Shown here: piece after piece, positions 51,148-60,360 of the stretch | How the letters are laid out: each line of letters starts with the position of its first letter | Numbering within the stretch: the stretch's first letter is position 1 | Assembly: GCF_910592395.1 (NCBI RefSeq) | Contig: NC_088317.1 | Location: forward strand, 5,518,001 to 5,582,000 | Direction: 5' to 3' | Source of the DNA: Lineus longissimus | Lineage: Eukaryota > Nemertea > Pilidiophora > Heteronemertea > Lineidae | DNA length: 64,000 nt | Made by a program: the position numbers and the translations under genes | The notes under the pieces: generated by a model | Database searches by the model: none | Told to the model about the DNA's origin: nothing | Seen by the model: the letters and a program-made list of their open reading frames with translations, nothing else

Positions 51148-54100
51148 ATGGCTGCCCCCATGAAACATGTGAAATGTTGTTTACATATTTGTGAAAACGA
51201 AAATTCCAATTTTAAACCGATTTCTCAATCAAGTTTCGAGAAAATTAGGAGTAGTATAGGTGAATGGATTGTTTTACCTGGTACAGAAAGTGTTATATCC
51301 AAGGAATTGTCAGCAAAACCTAGTTTATGCAAGGAACACCCAACTTTGTTTTCTGGACCTTCAGATTGTGTTCAATGTATTGATAGTGTATGTGACTTGG
51401 GGTACCATCGGTTATGTTACTCGCGGTTTACTGATGTGGTGAGGATAAGGAAAAGGAAAAGCAGTGCCGCTAAATCTAAGGCCAATAGGCCTCCTGAAGA
51501 ACCTCAAACTCTAAATAATTCTGTACAAGACGTTGATGCAGTGCCACCAAAACGCCTCCTCCGAATCCGCTCCGCTTTACCGCAGCCAGGTCATGGCACA
51601 AATGAAGGATCAGTTGAGATTAGTAGAGAAAGTAGATTAGGTCTATTTCCACAGAAATGTCTCCTTTGCGAAGCAGAGCAGTATTTCACTCAAAATCATG
51701 ACCAGAAAAGGAAAAAGGAACCTTTGACTCAGTGTTTAACTTTCGAAGCTGCAGAATGGTTGCAATTGGCTGCATCGGCTAAGCAGCATGAAACACTTTT
51801 GCTTCGGATTATTGGTCAGGACCTTGTTGCAAAGGAAGCCAGGTATCACAGGTCATGCTATCGCAAATACATAAAGTGTTTAAAACAGGACAGTGCTGCA
51901 GCTGGTTCAAAAAAGGATATGTTTTGTGAGGCTGGGTTTGCCTCATTCAGCACAACTGTCATTGAATGCAAGATCCTAAAGAACAATGAAATATTGACAA
52001 TGAACACTTTAATGTCCCTGTTCAAGGAACGTGTGAAGCAAAGTGAGTCTGGATTACCTGTAGGCCCATGGACTTACAGAAATTGCCAACTGAAAAGGCG
52101 CCTTCAAAGGCAATACCCTCAATTAATTTTCCTGAAGAAAACGCGAAGAAGCACATCAGAAATAGTACTTTGTGAGTTTGAAAGTGGGCCTCGGATAGTT
52201 CCAGCCCATAAAATTGGTAGCACATCAGCCAGTGAATCAAACAGCGAGACTGAGGATGACGGTGACCTAGAACTAGATGACTTGAAGTTGAAGCCCGATG
52301 CTAGCCTGAAAAGTAGTCTCTACATGTCAGCCATGCATTTGCGGAATGCATTAGCTGATGCCCCACCCTTGCAATCTCCATGGCCACCAACAGCAGAAAA
52401 CATGAAAGATGAGGACATAAAATCTATGGTTCCTCCTGATTTGTTTAACTTTATTGTGTGGGTTGTTGGGGGATCTGAGGATGCACTGTTTGATGGGTAT
52501 GTGGATGTAAATCAAGATGTGAAAACAAAGGTTTTCTCCATCTCCCAGGATATCATATACCTTGCATCAAAAGGGCGGAAGATGACACCAAAACACCTTG
52601 CCCTTGGGATGACTATGAGGCACCTTACTGGTTCTTCCGAAGTGATAGGACTGCTAAATGGATTTGGCCATTCAGTTTCCCACTCAAAGGTATTGGAGCA
52701 TGACACTGCTCTGGCCGAGAGGCAGTTGTATTTGAACGATGCACTTCCAGACGGCTTTGTAAAGGGGCAGCCAACCTCTCTTGCATGGGACAACAACGAT
52801 TTTGGGGAGGAGACTGTGACTGGAGCTGGTACAACCCACAACACGAATGGGATAATCATCCAGCGGGTTGTAGCTGAAAACCAGGATGGTCATCATCAAG
52901 TTAATCTGAAGCCAAGTCGACGACGAACGCTAAATCCTCCGGAGCAAAGGATTGTTCCATATATAAGTGGGAAGAAAGTAGGGCCTCCAAAAGAGTTCAA
53001 AGTCACTGATGGCTCCACATTAGATTCAAAAGCTTTGGAACATGGAAGGTTCACGGATATGGCATACATCATATGCAAATCAGCTGGGCAGGATGAAGCA
53101 AAGCTTCCAGGATGGACAGGTTTTAATACCTTACTAAACAAGGACAAGATCCCGCCCCTTAGCAGAGTTGGTTACCTTCCCATAATCGATGCCAGCCCAA
53201 CTGAGATGTCAACAGTGCAAGAAGTTCTTCGTCAGAGTGTGAAAATTGCGGATAGGTTAGAATTGGCCACAATAGTCTTAGTTTTTGACCAAGCCATATA
53301 TTACAAAGCGCAACAGATCAGATGGAAAGATGACACTCTCAGCCAACGAACTGTCATCAGGCTTGGTCAGTTCCACACAGCTAAGACGTACCTCGCAGTT
53401 CTGGGGAAAAGGTTCAAAGATGCGGGATTGAGTGACATTATGGTTGAGTCAGGCGCAGTAGCTGCGGGTTCTGTTAATCAAGTCATGACAGGTAACCATT
53501 ACAATAGGGCAATGAGGTGCCACAAGCTTGTGTATGAGGCCTTACACAGGTTGTGTTGGCAGGAGTACCTCGAAAGTCTTCCAGAATCTGAAGCAATCAT
53601 CCTCCACAACTTTGCTGAGGAACTCACAAGCAATGTACAGGATCCAGAACATTTTGAAGCGATGGTTGCCTCTCAAATGTTTGTAGATGCTATGCAGAAC
53701 TTCAACTCCTTCATGAGTAAACGTGTCATTGACAGCCCCACATTCGCACTATGGGATTCGTATATGTCCATGGTTGAATGCCTCCTCCAGTTCGTCCGTG
53801 CCACCAGGGAAGGAAATTGGAACCTTCATCTTGCGTCATTGCACAGTATGTTGCCGTGGTTCTTTGCGTATGACAGGACGAACTACGCAAGATACGCACC
53901 AGTCTATCTTCTAGAGATGCAGAATTTGGTGACGAGCCATCCCGGAATCCACCAGCAGATGTTGGCAGGCGGGTTTGTGGTCCAAAGACAAACAAGGCAT
54001 GGATTTGCGCAGACTGCTGTGGACCAAACCATCGAGCAAACTGTCAACAGGGATTCGAAAACTAAAGGCGGGTTGACCGGGATCACTGTGAAGAAGGGAG

Positions 54101-56031
54101 CTGTTCATCGCTGGATACTGTCTCATCCAGCCAGAGCCCAAATCAGCCGAAGGTGTTCCGAGATGGCGGGAAAAAGCGACACGACCCGAACAAGAAAGGA
54201 CCTCGACCGTTCAAGAATTGCTGCTGATGAAAAGGCTGTCCAAAATGTGATATCGACCATACAGTCAATGAACAACCCGTTCAAGATTGCAGACGATTGC
54301 CTGGTGAACATTGTCAGTGGTGTCGTGGCCTCAGCAGAAATACAGAAAGATATGAATAGGGCAGAAACAGTTGGCCAGCTTGCTTTAAATGATTACATTG
54401 AGACCAATGTCATGGGGGCTGAGAAAAACATTTACTGCACATTGAAACTGATGAAGTTGAAAACGTTCTCGGATTCTAACGGACCGAGTCCAACAAGAGA
54501 CAAAGTGCTGAACATTTCGCTGAAATCTAACACAGACCTCCTCGGCCGAATGGTAGTTGTTGGAAGGGCAAAGAACGTTGATATGGAAGATGCATTGACT
54601 TACAGCCTCCATCCCTATCCACCATCTCTCACAACCCATGGCGGTACATTAGCCAAGACAGACAAGGCCAGGCTGGCTCGGCATATTGAAGGACTAGTTG
54701 AGACGGAGATGGAGCCAGCTCTTTCAGGTGCCTGGATTCTGGATGGAATGGCTGTCATTCAGAAACTCAAAGATATCCCTGATACCTTTGAAAAGTTGGC
54801 CCTCAAGATACTGCGACAAGTCGTAAACATTGCATCTAAGCATGGGGCAAGAAGAGTTGATTTTGTGGCTGACTTGTATCCACAGATGAGCATCAAGGGA
54901 TCTGAGAGGAACAGGCGGGCGTCTTCTGGAGTTCAGCAGATTACCATCACCAGGCCAGAGCAGAAGACTCCACGACAATTTGCAAAGTATCTTGCATGTG
55001 GAAAGAACAAAGAGACATTTGTTGAGTTCCTGTTCCAGCAGTGGAGTAGTGTACCATCCCAAGAACTAAAAGAGACCACACTTCTCATCACGCACGGTCA
55101 GAAATGCCACTCCCTGTATCAAGAAGAGGATGGCATTGTTGTGGAGGAAGTCACAGCCCTGTCCTGTGATCATGAAGAGGCGGACACAAGGATGCTGTTG
55201 CATGCCAAACATGCTGCAAATGATCACGAAGAAGTCATCATCCGTAGTGACGACACTGATGTCTTCATCATTGCCATTTCACTTTCCTCACAGATACCCA
55301 CAAATCTGTATCTGCACATGGGGCCCATCTCCAGCTACAGGGTAGTTCATGTCAACACACTGGCATCCAAACTAGGAGGTGACGTCTGCAAAGCCCTGAT
55401 TGGGGTTCACACTTTCACAGGTTGTGATAGTGTGAGTGCCTTCAAAGGGAAAGGAAAGCTCAAAGCTTTCAGCCTTGCGCAGGAAAATCTACACTTCAGG
55501 CAGTTCTTTATGGATCTCGGACAGTCTTGGACACTTGATAGCATTTCTCTCGACTTCATGGAACAGTTTGTCTGCCATCTGTATGGAAAATCCAACATGA
55601 CAAGTGTCAATGCTGTGAGATATGAAATGTTCTGCCTGCGCTTCAAGATAGATAGCACACTTCCACCCAACAAGGATGCTCTCATGCAGCATTTGAAACG
55701 TGCCAACTATCAAGCAGCTATCCATCGTCGGAGTATTGCATGCAAAATTGATGCCCCAAGTCCAGTGACAAATGGATGGAAAGATGACGGTGGATATCTA
55801 GGAGTGGAATGGATCACACTGCCCTTTGCACCGAACTCTCTCATGAAGTATGTCTCTTGCAAGTGCAAGACAGGATGCACAAGTGGGAAGTGCTCTTGCA
55901 AGGAAACTGGTTGTACTGGGCTTTGCGCATGCACTGACTGCCAGAACAAGAAGGAGACCAATGCTGAAACCCCAGTTGATACTGACTCTGACTGCGAGTC
56001 AGATACAGAACTAGATGATGAAGAGGAATGA
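51148..56031 (+). CDS. Intact 1627-residue FEN/PIN-like nuclease with CXC domain (copy B)
   Basis: Starts at ATG 51148 (MAAPMKHVKCCLH; context aagATGG) and is uninterrupted. Modules: N-terminal Cys/His region (C10, C11, C15, then C74-x2-C77, C82, H87, C90) and a second one (C171-x2-C174, H234, C237 in 'AKEARYHRSCYRKY'); an acidic linker near 360-380; a conserved centre ('LAWDNNDFGEETVTG' near 546, 'LGQFHTAKTYLAVLGK' near 739, 'GNHYNRAMRCHKL'). The C-terminal nuclease-like region has 'AWILDGMAV' (D1199), 'DFVADLYPQMSIKGSERNRR' (D1242), 'DHEEADTRMLLHAKHA' (near 1342), 'VIIRSDDTDVFII' (D1368, D1369, D1371) and 'FTGCDSVSAFKGKGK' (D1427). This is the spacing of XPG-N, XPG-I and helix-3-turn-helix parts of FEN-type enzymes. 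A Cys-rich CXC (tesmin/TSO1-like) domain is at about 1571-1598, then an acidic tail. Function as an element nuclease is inferred. Confidence 0.85.
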   Translation: MAAPMKHVKCCLHICENENSNFKPISQSSFEKIRSSIGEWIVLPGTESVISKELSAKPSLCKEHPTLFSGPSDCVQCIDSVCDLGYHRLCYSRFTDVVRIRKRKSSAAKSKANRPPEEPQTLNNSVQDVDAVPPKRLLRIRSALPQPGHGTNEGSVEISRESRLGLFPQKCLLCEAEQYFTQNHDQKRKKEPLTQCLTFEAAEWLQLAASAKQHETLLLRIIGQDLVAKEARYHRSCYRKYIKCLKQDSAAAGSKKDMFCEAGFASFSTTVIECKILKNNEILTMNTLMSLFKERVKQSESGLPVGPWTYRNCQLKRRLQRQYPQLIFLKKTRRSTSEIVLCEFESGPRIVPAHKIGSTSASESNSETEDDGDLELDDLKLKPDASLKSSLYMSAMHLRNALADAPPLQSPWPPTAENMKDEDIKSMVPPDLFNFIVWVVGGSEDALFDGYVDVNQDVKTKVFSISQDIIYLASKGRKMTPKHLALGMTMRHLTGSSEVIGLLNGFGHSVSHSKVLEHDTALAERQLYLNDALPDGFVKGQPTSLAWDNNDFGEETVTGAGTTHNTNGIIIQRVVAENQDGHHQVNLKPSRRRTLNPPEQRIVPYISGKKVGPPKEFKVTDGSTLDSKALEHGRFTDMAYIICKSAGQDEAKLPGWTGFNTLLNKDKIPPLSRVGYLPIIDASPTEMSTVQEVLRQSVKIADRLELATIVLVFDQAIYYKAQQIRWKDDTLSQRTVIRLGQFHTAKTYLAVLGKRFKDAGLSDIMVESGAVAAGSVNQVMTGNHYNRAMRCHKLVYEALHRLCWQEYLESLPESEAIILHNFAEELTSNVQDPEHFEAMVASQMFVDAMQNFNSFMSKRVIDSPTFALWDSYMSMVECLLQFVRATREGNWNLHLASLHSMLPWFFAYDRTNYARYAPVYLLEMQNLVTSHPGIHQQMLAGGFVVQRQTRHGFAQTAVDQTIEQTVNRDSKTKGGLTGITVKKGAVHRWILSHPARAQISRRCSEMAGKSDTTRTRKDLDRSRIAADEKAVQNVISTIQSMNNPFKIADDCLVNIVSGVVASAEIQKDMNRAETVGQLALNDYIETNVMGAEKNIYCTLKLMKLKTFSDSNGPSPTRDKVLNISLKSNTDLLGRMVVVGRAKNVDMEDALTYSLHPYPPSLTTHGGTLAKTDKARLARHIEGLVETEMEPALSGAWILDGMAVIQKLKDIPDTFEKLALKILRQVVNIASKHGARRVDFVADLYPQMSIKGSERNRRASSGVQQITITRPEQKTPRQFAKYLACGKNKETFVEFLFQQWSSVPSQELKETTLLITHGQKCHSLYQEEDGIVVEEVTALSCDHEEADTRMLLHAKHAANDHEEVIIRSDDTDVFIIAISLSSQIPTNLYLHMGPISSYRVVHVNTLASKLGGDVCKALIGVHTFTGCDSVSAFKGKGKLKAFSLAQENLHFRQFFMDLGQSWTLDSISLDFMEQFVCHLYGKSNMTSVNAVRYEMFCLRFKIDSTLPPNKDALMQHLKRANYQAAIHRRSIACKIDAPSPVTNGWKDDGGYLGVEWITLPFAPNSLMKYVSCKCKTGCTSGKCSCKETGCTGLCACTDCQNKKETNAETPVDTDSDCESDTELDDEEE

Positions 56032-56883
56032 TGGATGAAGCAACAGTTGTGGGCATGAGGGGTCAAAATTTATTAAAAGGACCAAACTACTAGAGTGCTT
56101 GTGAATTATGTCCTGCATGTTTAGATACATTAAATTGCAGGGAACAGCGCAGTAGTTTGAAGTCGTGAGTGGGGTTTTTGGGGTGGGTCTCATGTCGACT
56201 ACACATCAGTTATAAGCAATCATTTCTCACAAGCAATGAATATTTATCATGACAGTATGATGGAGACTGAAAGTGCTACCAATCATTCAAAAAGGGCAAG
56301 GTGCTATTTCAAAACAAAAGTAAAAAGGTTTGGAGCGAGGCATTTTCAAATTATATAAATGACTTGGATAATATCATGACATTCTATGACATTGAACCTG
56401 AACCTGAACCTGAATTTGGGTACACATATGTACACTGGACAACAGACACTTGTGATCGTGGATATTATTGTAAATACATGGAATATGCACGTTTTAAAGA
56501 CTTATCATGGACTAATACGTTGGCCTTCGTTACAAGAATAAATTCAGCGGAACTCGTTCAACAGCAATGGTAAGACAAATCTATATTCTAATTAACTTGA
56601 AGGTGAATCTAATTTCAGGTTTGTCTTCTGCAAGCTTCCAATTTATGCAGAGCCTTCGTTTTAAAAATAGTATTATCCTACCCTGCGGTGCATGATTTCT
56701 TGGCGAGAAACTTTTGCTAATAGATGTCGAAAAAAATTGCAACAATTCTGACCTAGAATTTAGTACTGAAGGGGTTAATTTGCATTTTTGTAGCTTATAA
56801 TGTAAAATATATATCAAAGAGAGTCCAAGGTGAATTAAAACAACACTTATTGGTTGGTTTTAGCTATTCATAAGCCATTGTTA
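56032..56883. other. 3' region of the FEN/PIN-like element
   Basis: About 850 bp, AT-rich, with a 90-codon open frame (56301-56573) of unknown meaning that includes a Glu-Pro repeat. I see nothing that proves it is a gene. Confidence 0.4.
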
Positions 56884-57783
56884 TTAACAAAGAGATTTAT
56901 TTTTTATTTTTCATATTTTGGCTCGTAGAGGGTTAATGTGCAGTTTTTTTTGGGAAGAACATGCATTTTTTGGATAGAGCACCCCAAAATCACCCTAGAA
57001 AACTTGTTTTCACTTTGTTCCAAGCATTGTCAAACGAAAAATTACTTCTGGCCTACTTTTTCATGCCCGTCCTGTGGCCTATAAACGAGCAATCAAACAT
57101 TTTAACTTTGGACATTAAATTTGGCCCCCGGGTGGCCAAACTAAGAATTTTTCAAGATGCCCGCCTGGCACCCATATTAACTATCACATTTGATAAAAAA
57201 ACCAAGGATTTAGTAGAGAGTACATAGATATACATCCAGATCAAATTTGGTTGCAATCCGATCATTAGTTTCGGAGTAATAGTACTGTGTTTATTTTTCA
57301 AGATGGCTGCCTGGCGGCCATATTTGATGTCCGAACGGCCAAAATTTTAGGGGTGGAATAGAGAATCCCCAGATACATGTCCACACTGGTTTAAAACCTT
57401 CTAGCTAAAATAGATAGGAAACATGCTACTGTTCAGTGAATCAGCAAACTTTGACCTCTGTGACCTTGAAAAGGAGGTCAAATCAAAAACCCGGAGGATA
57501 TATGATGCACCTTTGCTAGAAGTAACTACCATATTTTTTTCAAAATTTCCCGACTACTATTAAGGGAGATATTGCATATTTTCACTTTTAACGTTTGGCC
57601 CTCTGGTGGCCAAACCATGAAACGAATCGGACCGAAACTTGGTCTCCAAGGTGTCATTACATAAGGGTACATGTGTACCAAGTTTCAACTCAATATCTCT
57701 AACAGTTACGAAACGTGCCCTGCTAACGGACGACGGACGACGACGACGACGACGACGGACGACGGACGCCACGGTATGGGATA
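56884..57783 (+). repeat. Right part of HINE copy 3
   Basis: Diverged HINE text: 'ttggcccccgggtggccaaa' near 57121, 'gacctctgtgaccttgaaaa' near 57452, 'tggccctctggtggccaaac' near 57597 and 'gaaacgtgcc' near 57708. A (GACG)n/ACG microsatellite lies at 57727-57768. Confidence 0.8.
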
Positions 57784-57809
57784 AGCTCACCTCTGCTAAG
57801 AGGTGAGCT

Positions 57810-58894
57810 AATGAAATGGCCAGGGCCATTGTGCTCACCTCATGTGGAGGAAAGATGGATAAAGAGCATGGTATTGTGTCATGTAGTGTTAGGTTTGATG
57901 TAGGTCCAAGCAATTACAATTTCCCCAAAATGGCCAATTTACAGTTCATTCGACCTCTGTGACCTTGAAAAGTAGGTCAAATCAAAGAAGACCCGGGTGA
58001 CACATTGAATGGTTGTTAGAATTAGATGTACCTATGATATAAAATTGGTGCCAATCGGGCAAGTCATTACTAGGAATAACGGCATTTTGAAGAATTTAGG
58101 ATTTGGCCCCCTTCCTGGAGGCCAAACGGCAAATCAGATCGCACCAAACTTCGGTACCTGAGATCACCTGACCAAGGGGTACATGTGTACTTAATTTGTG
58201 ATCAATAGTCATTGCAGTTAAGAAACGTGCCATAGTTATGGCCTGACGGCGAATTTACGCCATTTGACCTCTGTGACCTTGAGAAGAAGGTCAAATTAAA
58301 AACCTGTGTGACATATACTGTATGGTGGTTAGATGTACCCATGATATCAAATTGGTGGCAATCGGGCAAGAAGTTAAGGAATAATCACATTTTTAAGGTT
58401 TTTGGATTTTGCCCCCTGGTGGTCAAGTGATGAATCATATTGGACCAAACTTCGGTCCCTGAGATCACCTGACTAAGGGGTAAATGTGTACCAAATTTGG
58501 TATCAATAGTCATTGCAGTTTAGAAACGTGCCATCGTTACATCCTAACGGCCAATTTACACCATTTGACCTCTGTGACCTTGAAAAGGAGGTCAAATCAA
58601 AAACCCGGAGTATATATGATGCACCTTTGCTAGAAGTACCTACCATATTTTTTTCAAAATTTCCCGACTACTATTAAGGGAGATATTGCATATTTTCACT
58701 TTTAACGTTTGGCCCCCTGGTGGCCAAACCATGAAACGAATCAGACCGAAACTTGGTCTCCAAGGTGTCATTACATAAGGGTACATGTGTACCAAGTTTC
58801 AACTCAATATCTCTAACAGTTACAAAACGTGCCCTGCTAACGGACGACGGACGCCACGGTATGGGATAAGCTCACCTCTGCTAAGAGGTGAGCT
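57810..58894 (+). mobile_element. HINE copy 4, head-to-tail with copy 3
   Basis: A complete 1085-bp element: AATGAAATGGCCAGGGCC start, subterminal GTGCTCACCT, three core units with 'gacctctgtgaccttga' (near 57951, 58265, 58568), a short ACG-type microsatellite and the 26-base 3' hairpin (58869-58894). Its last ~430 bp are almost identical to the end of copy 3, so the two are close relatives. Its right border joins the pogo-like coding sequence in the A-run AAAAAGGGG. Confidence 0.8.
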
Positions 58895-59359
58895 AAAAAG
58901 GGGAGAAAAGCAACAAAACCATCTGCTAAGACGAAGTTAGTGGAGGAGATCGTCGATAGTGACCATGAGGACGAGGGCAGTTTTCATGGGGATGATAACT
59001 CTGATGCTTTGAGCACTGCTACCTCAGATAAGGGCACAACTCTTGATTTTGATGGTGACAAAACACCAGATATTGGAGACTTTGTTGTTGCAAAATTAGT
59101 TGCGGAAAATTCTGCTAAAATTTTTCACTATGTAGCTGAAGTGATTGATAAAGATGACTCTGAGTTTGTTGTTAGCTTTTTGCGCGAGTCAAGGAAATGC
59201 CCAGGAAAATTTGTCAAACCTACAAGTGATGACATTGCCAATATCGACAGGGATGATGTTGTCATGTGCCTGTCCATCCCCAATTCGAGTGGAGGTACAA
59301 AGCGTGCCCAGTCAATTCTGCACTACTCCGTCGACCTGACAGGATTCAACTGCCAGTAG
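58895..59359 (+). CDS. Pogo/Jerky-like transposase, C-terminal fragment
   Basis: Resumes directly after HINE copy 4 with 'KKGRKATKPSAKTK', then an acidic stretch ('VDSDHEDEGSFHGDDNSD') and a small globular end ('PDIGDFVVAKLVAENSAKIF', 'AEVIDKDDSEFVVSFLRESR') that matches the C-terminal module seen in long pogo/Jerky-like transposases. Ends at TAG 59357. In phase with 50144-50478 when HINE copies 3 and 4 are removed together with the AA each carries. Confidence 0.72.
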   Translation, partial: KKGRKATKPSAKTKLVEEIVDSDHEDEGSFHGDDNSDALSTATSDKGTTLDFDGDKTPDIGDFVVAKLVAENSAKIFHYVAEVIDKDDSEFVVSFLRESRKCPGKFVKPTSDDIANIDRDDVVMCLSIPNSSGGTKRAQSILHYSVDLTGFNCQ

Positions 59360-59880
59360 GTCATGAGCTACACTGACTGCACTTAGTTGCCAAAATGCCA
59401 AATAAGTAGTTTCCCAACATTAACCATTTAGCAATATAGCACCCAGTTAAGTTTTGGACACCATCCCAGAATAAACAGTTTTGTGTTTTAGCAGGTAAAT
59501 CTTCGGTTTGAGTTGAGATAGCCTTTGATAGTCAGTGATGTAAAGATTTGATGTTTGTTTACTGCGATGTCATTTGCAGCCCAAAGCAAGTGAAATCTGG
59601 TTGATTGACATAGACCAGACAGCAAAATGTCAGTTTAGTAGTGTTCTGATTTTAACCATTGTGCAATTTAGCGGCAAGATAAGTCTTGCGCACAGTCACA
59701 GTATAGACGGCTTAGTTTTTAGCAGTTTTAGTTGTAAAAGACCTTCATATCTTACTCTAAGTCATTGTTCCGATGACAATCATTGTGCAATTAACACCAA
59801 AGTGTGTGTTGTAATTTGTTAATAAGTTGAAATAAGATTTGTATTTTCACTATATCCAACTGTTCTCAACTTTTAGTCCT
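59360..59880. other. 3' UTR of the pogo/Jerky-like transposon
   Basis: About 520 bp without a recognised gene, leading to the terminal inverted structure at 59881-59940. Confidence 0.5.
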
Positions 59881-59940
59881 TGGTCCAACGTACCCCACAT
59901 GGAGGTCCAACCAACCCACACCAAGGGGCACGTTGGACCA
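59881..59940. repeat. Terminal hairpin of the pogo/Jerky-like transposon
   Basis: TGGTCCAACGTACCCC at the left edge and GGGGCACGTTGGACCA at the right edge form an inverted pair over exactly 60 bp. The right edge matches the left terminus of the transposon at 44585 perfectly. A looser copy, TGGTCCAACCTGCCCC, occurs near 60101. Confidence 0.85.
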
Positions 59941-60360
59941 TTAAAAAACTTATTTTTAATCTTAATTTTCTCCACACCAGTTTAATCTAGCTAGATTTGT
60001 TTTGGCATAAGATAATCATAATTGTGACTCTGTCACTTTGTGGATGAATAATGGACTCATGTAAAGAAATGACCTTGTGAGGGCCAAATATTCAAAAAAT
60101 GGTCCAACCTGCCCCGCTCTCCCCTATTTGAAGTGTGTTTTGACATTATATTCACCATTTTTGATGTTTTTGTGTCATTGATTTTCAGGGGATGTGATAT
60201 AAAGTTGGTTTATTCACTTTTTATCAGATTTTTTTCAGGTTTTGTTGGTTTTTCTATGAAAATCAACTGAGATAAAACAGTTCATTCACAATTTGTTGAC
60301 AAAATCCTTACCAGAGATTTTTTTATATTTTCAGGTAAGCCAGTTTCTGAGGATATTATC
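59941..60360. other. Non-coding, AT-rich
   Basis: No gene. Ends with a splice-acceptor-like 'atattttcag' (60325-60334) shortly before the next coding segment. Confidence 0.45.

Larger units (their letters stand above)
50864..56883 (+). mobile_element. 6-kb element inserted at TTAA, encoding a FEN/PIN-like protein
   Basis: Bounded by a direct repeat TATTAA (containing TTAA) where the flanks are continuous HINE text: '…ccataaaaatgtcatgaaaatc…ccactattaa' on the left and 'ttaacaaagagattta…ttggc' on the right, matching 'actattaagggagatat' of intact HINE units. One long ORF fills most of it, with about 285 bp before and 850 bp after. I find no clear terminal inverted repeats, which is unlike piggyBac and Kolobok, the usual TTAA families. 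Confidence 0.7.
50479..57809 (+). mobile_element. HINE copy 3, hosting the 6-kb FEN/PIN-like element
   Basis: Begins AATGAAATGGCCAGGGCC. HINE text is recognisable to TATTAA at 50858-50863 and again from TATTAA at 56882-56887 to the end hairpin 'agctcacctct-gcta-agaggtgagct' at 57784-57809. The gap is another element. Copy 4 follows immediately head-to-tail. Confidence 0.7.
44585..59940 (+). mobile_element. Pogo/Jerky-like DNA transposon split by HINEs
   Basis: Its ends are perfect 16-bp inverted repeats: TGGTCCAACGTGCCCC at 44585-44600, and GGGGCACGTTGGACCA at 59925-59940. ATTAA-containing flanks occur on both sides. The transposase is in three pieces: 44682-46061, 50144-50478 and 58895-59359. 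The gaps are HINEs (46062-50143 and 50479-58894) that carry further insertions. Without them the element would be about 2.9 kb, a normal size for this family. The right end has an extra inverted pair (59881-59940). Confidence 0.75.

Noticed and set aside
52512-55725. Minus-strand frames inside the 1627-residue ORF
   Set aside because: They are shadows of the intact plus-strand gene.
56301-56573. Possible second gene in the FEN/PIN-like element
   Set aside because: Only 90 codons with a low-complexity Glu-Pro run, no recognised motif and weak start context; kept as unknown sequence.
50864-56883. piggyBac or Kolobok assignment for the TTAA element
   Set aside because: The TTAA flank fits, but there is no DDD/DDE domain or THAP-Kolobok text, and no terminal inverted repeats were found.
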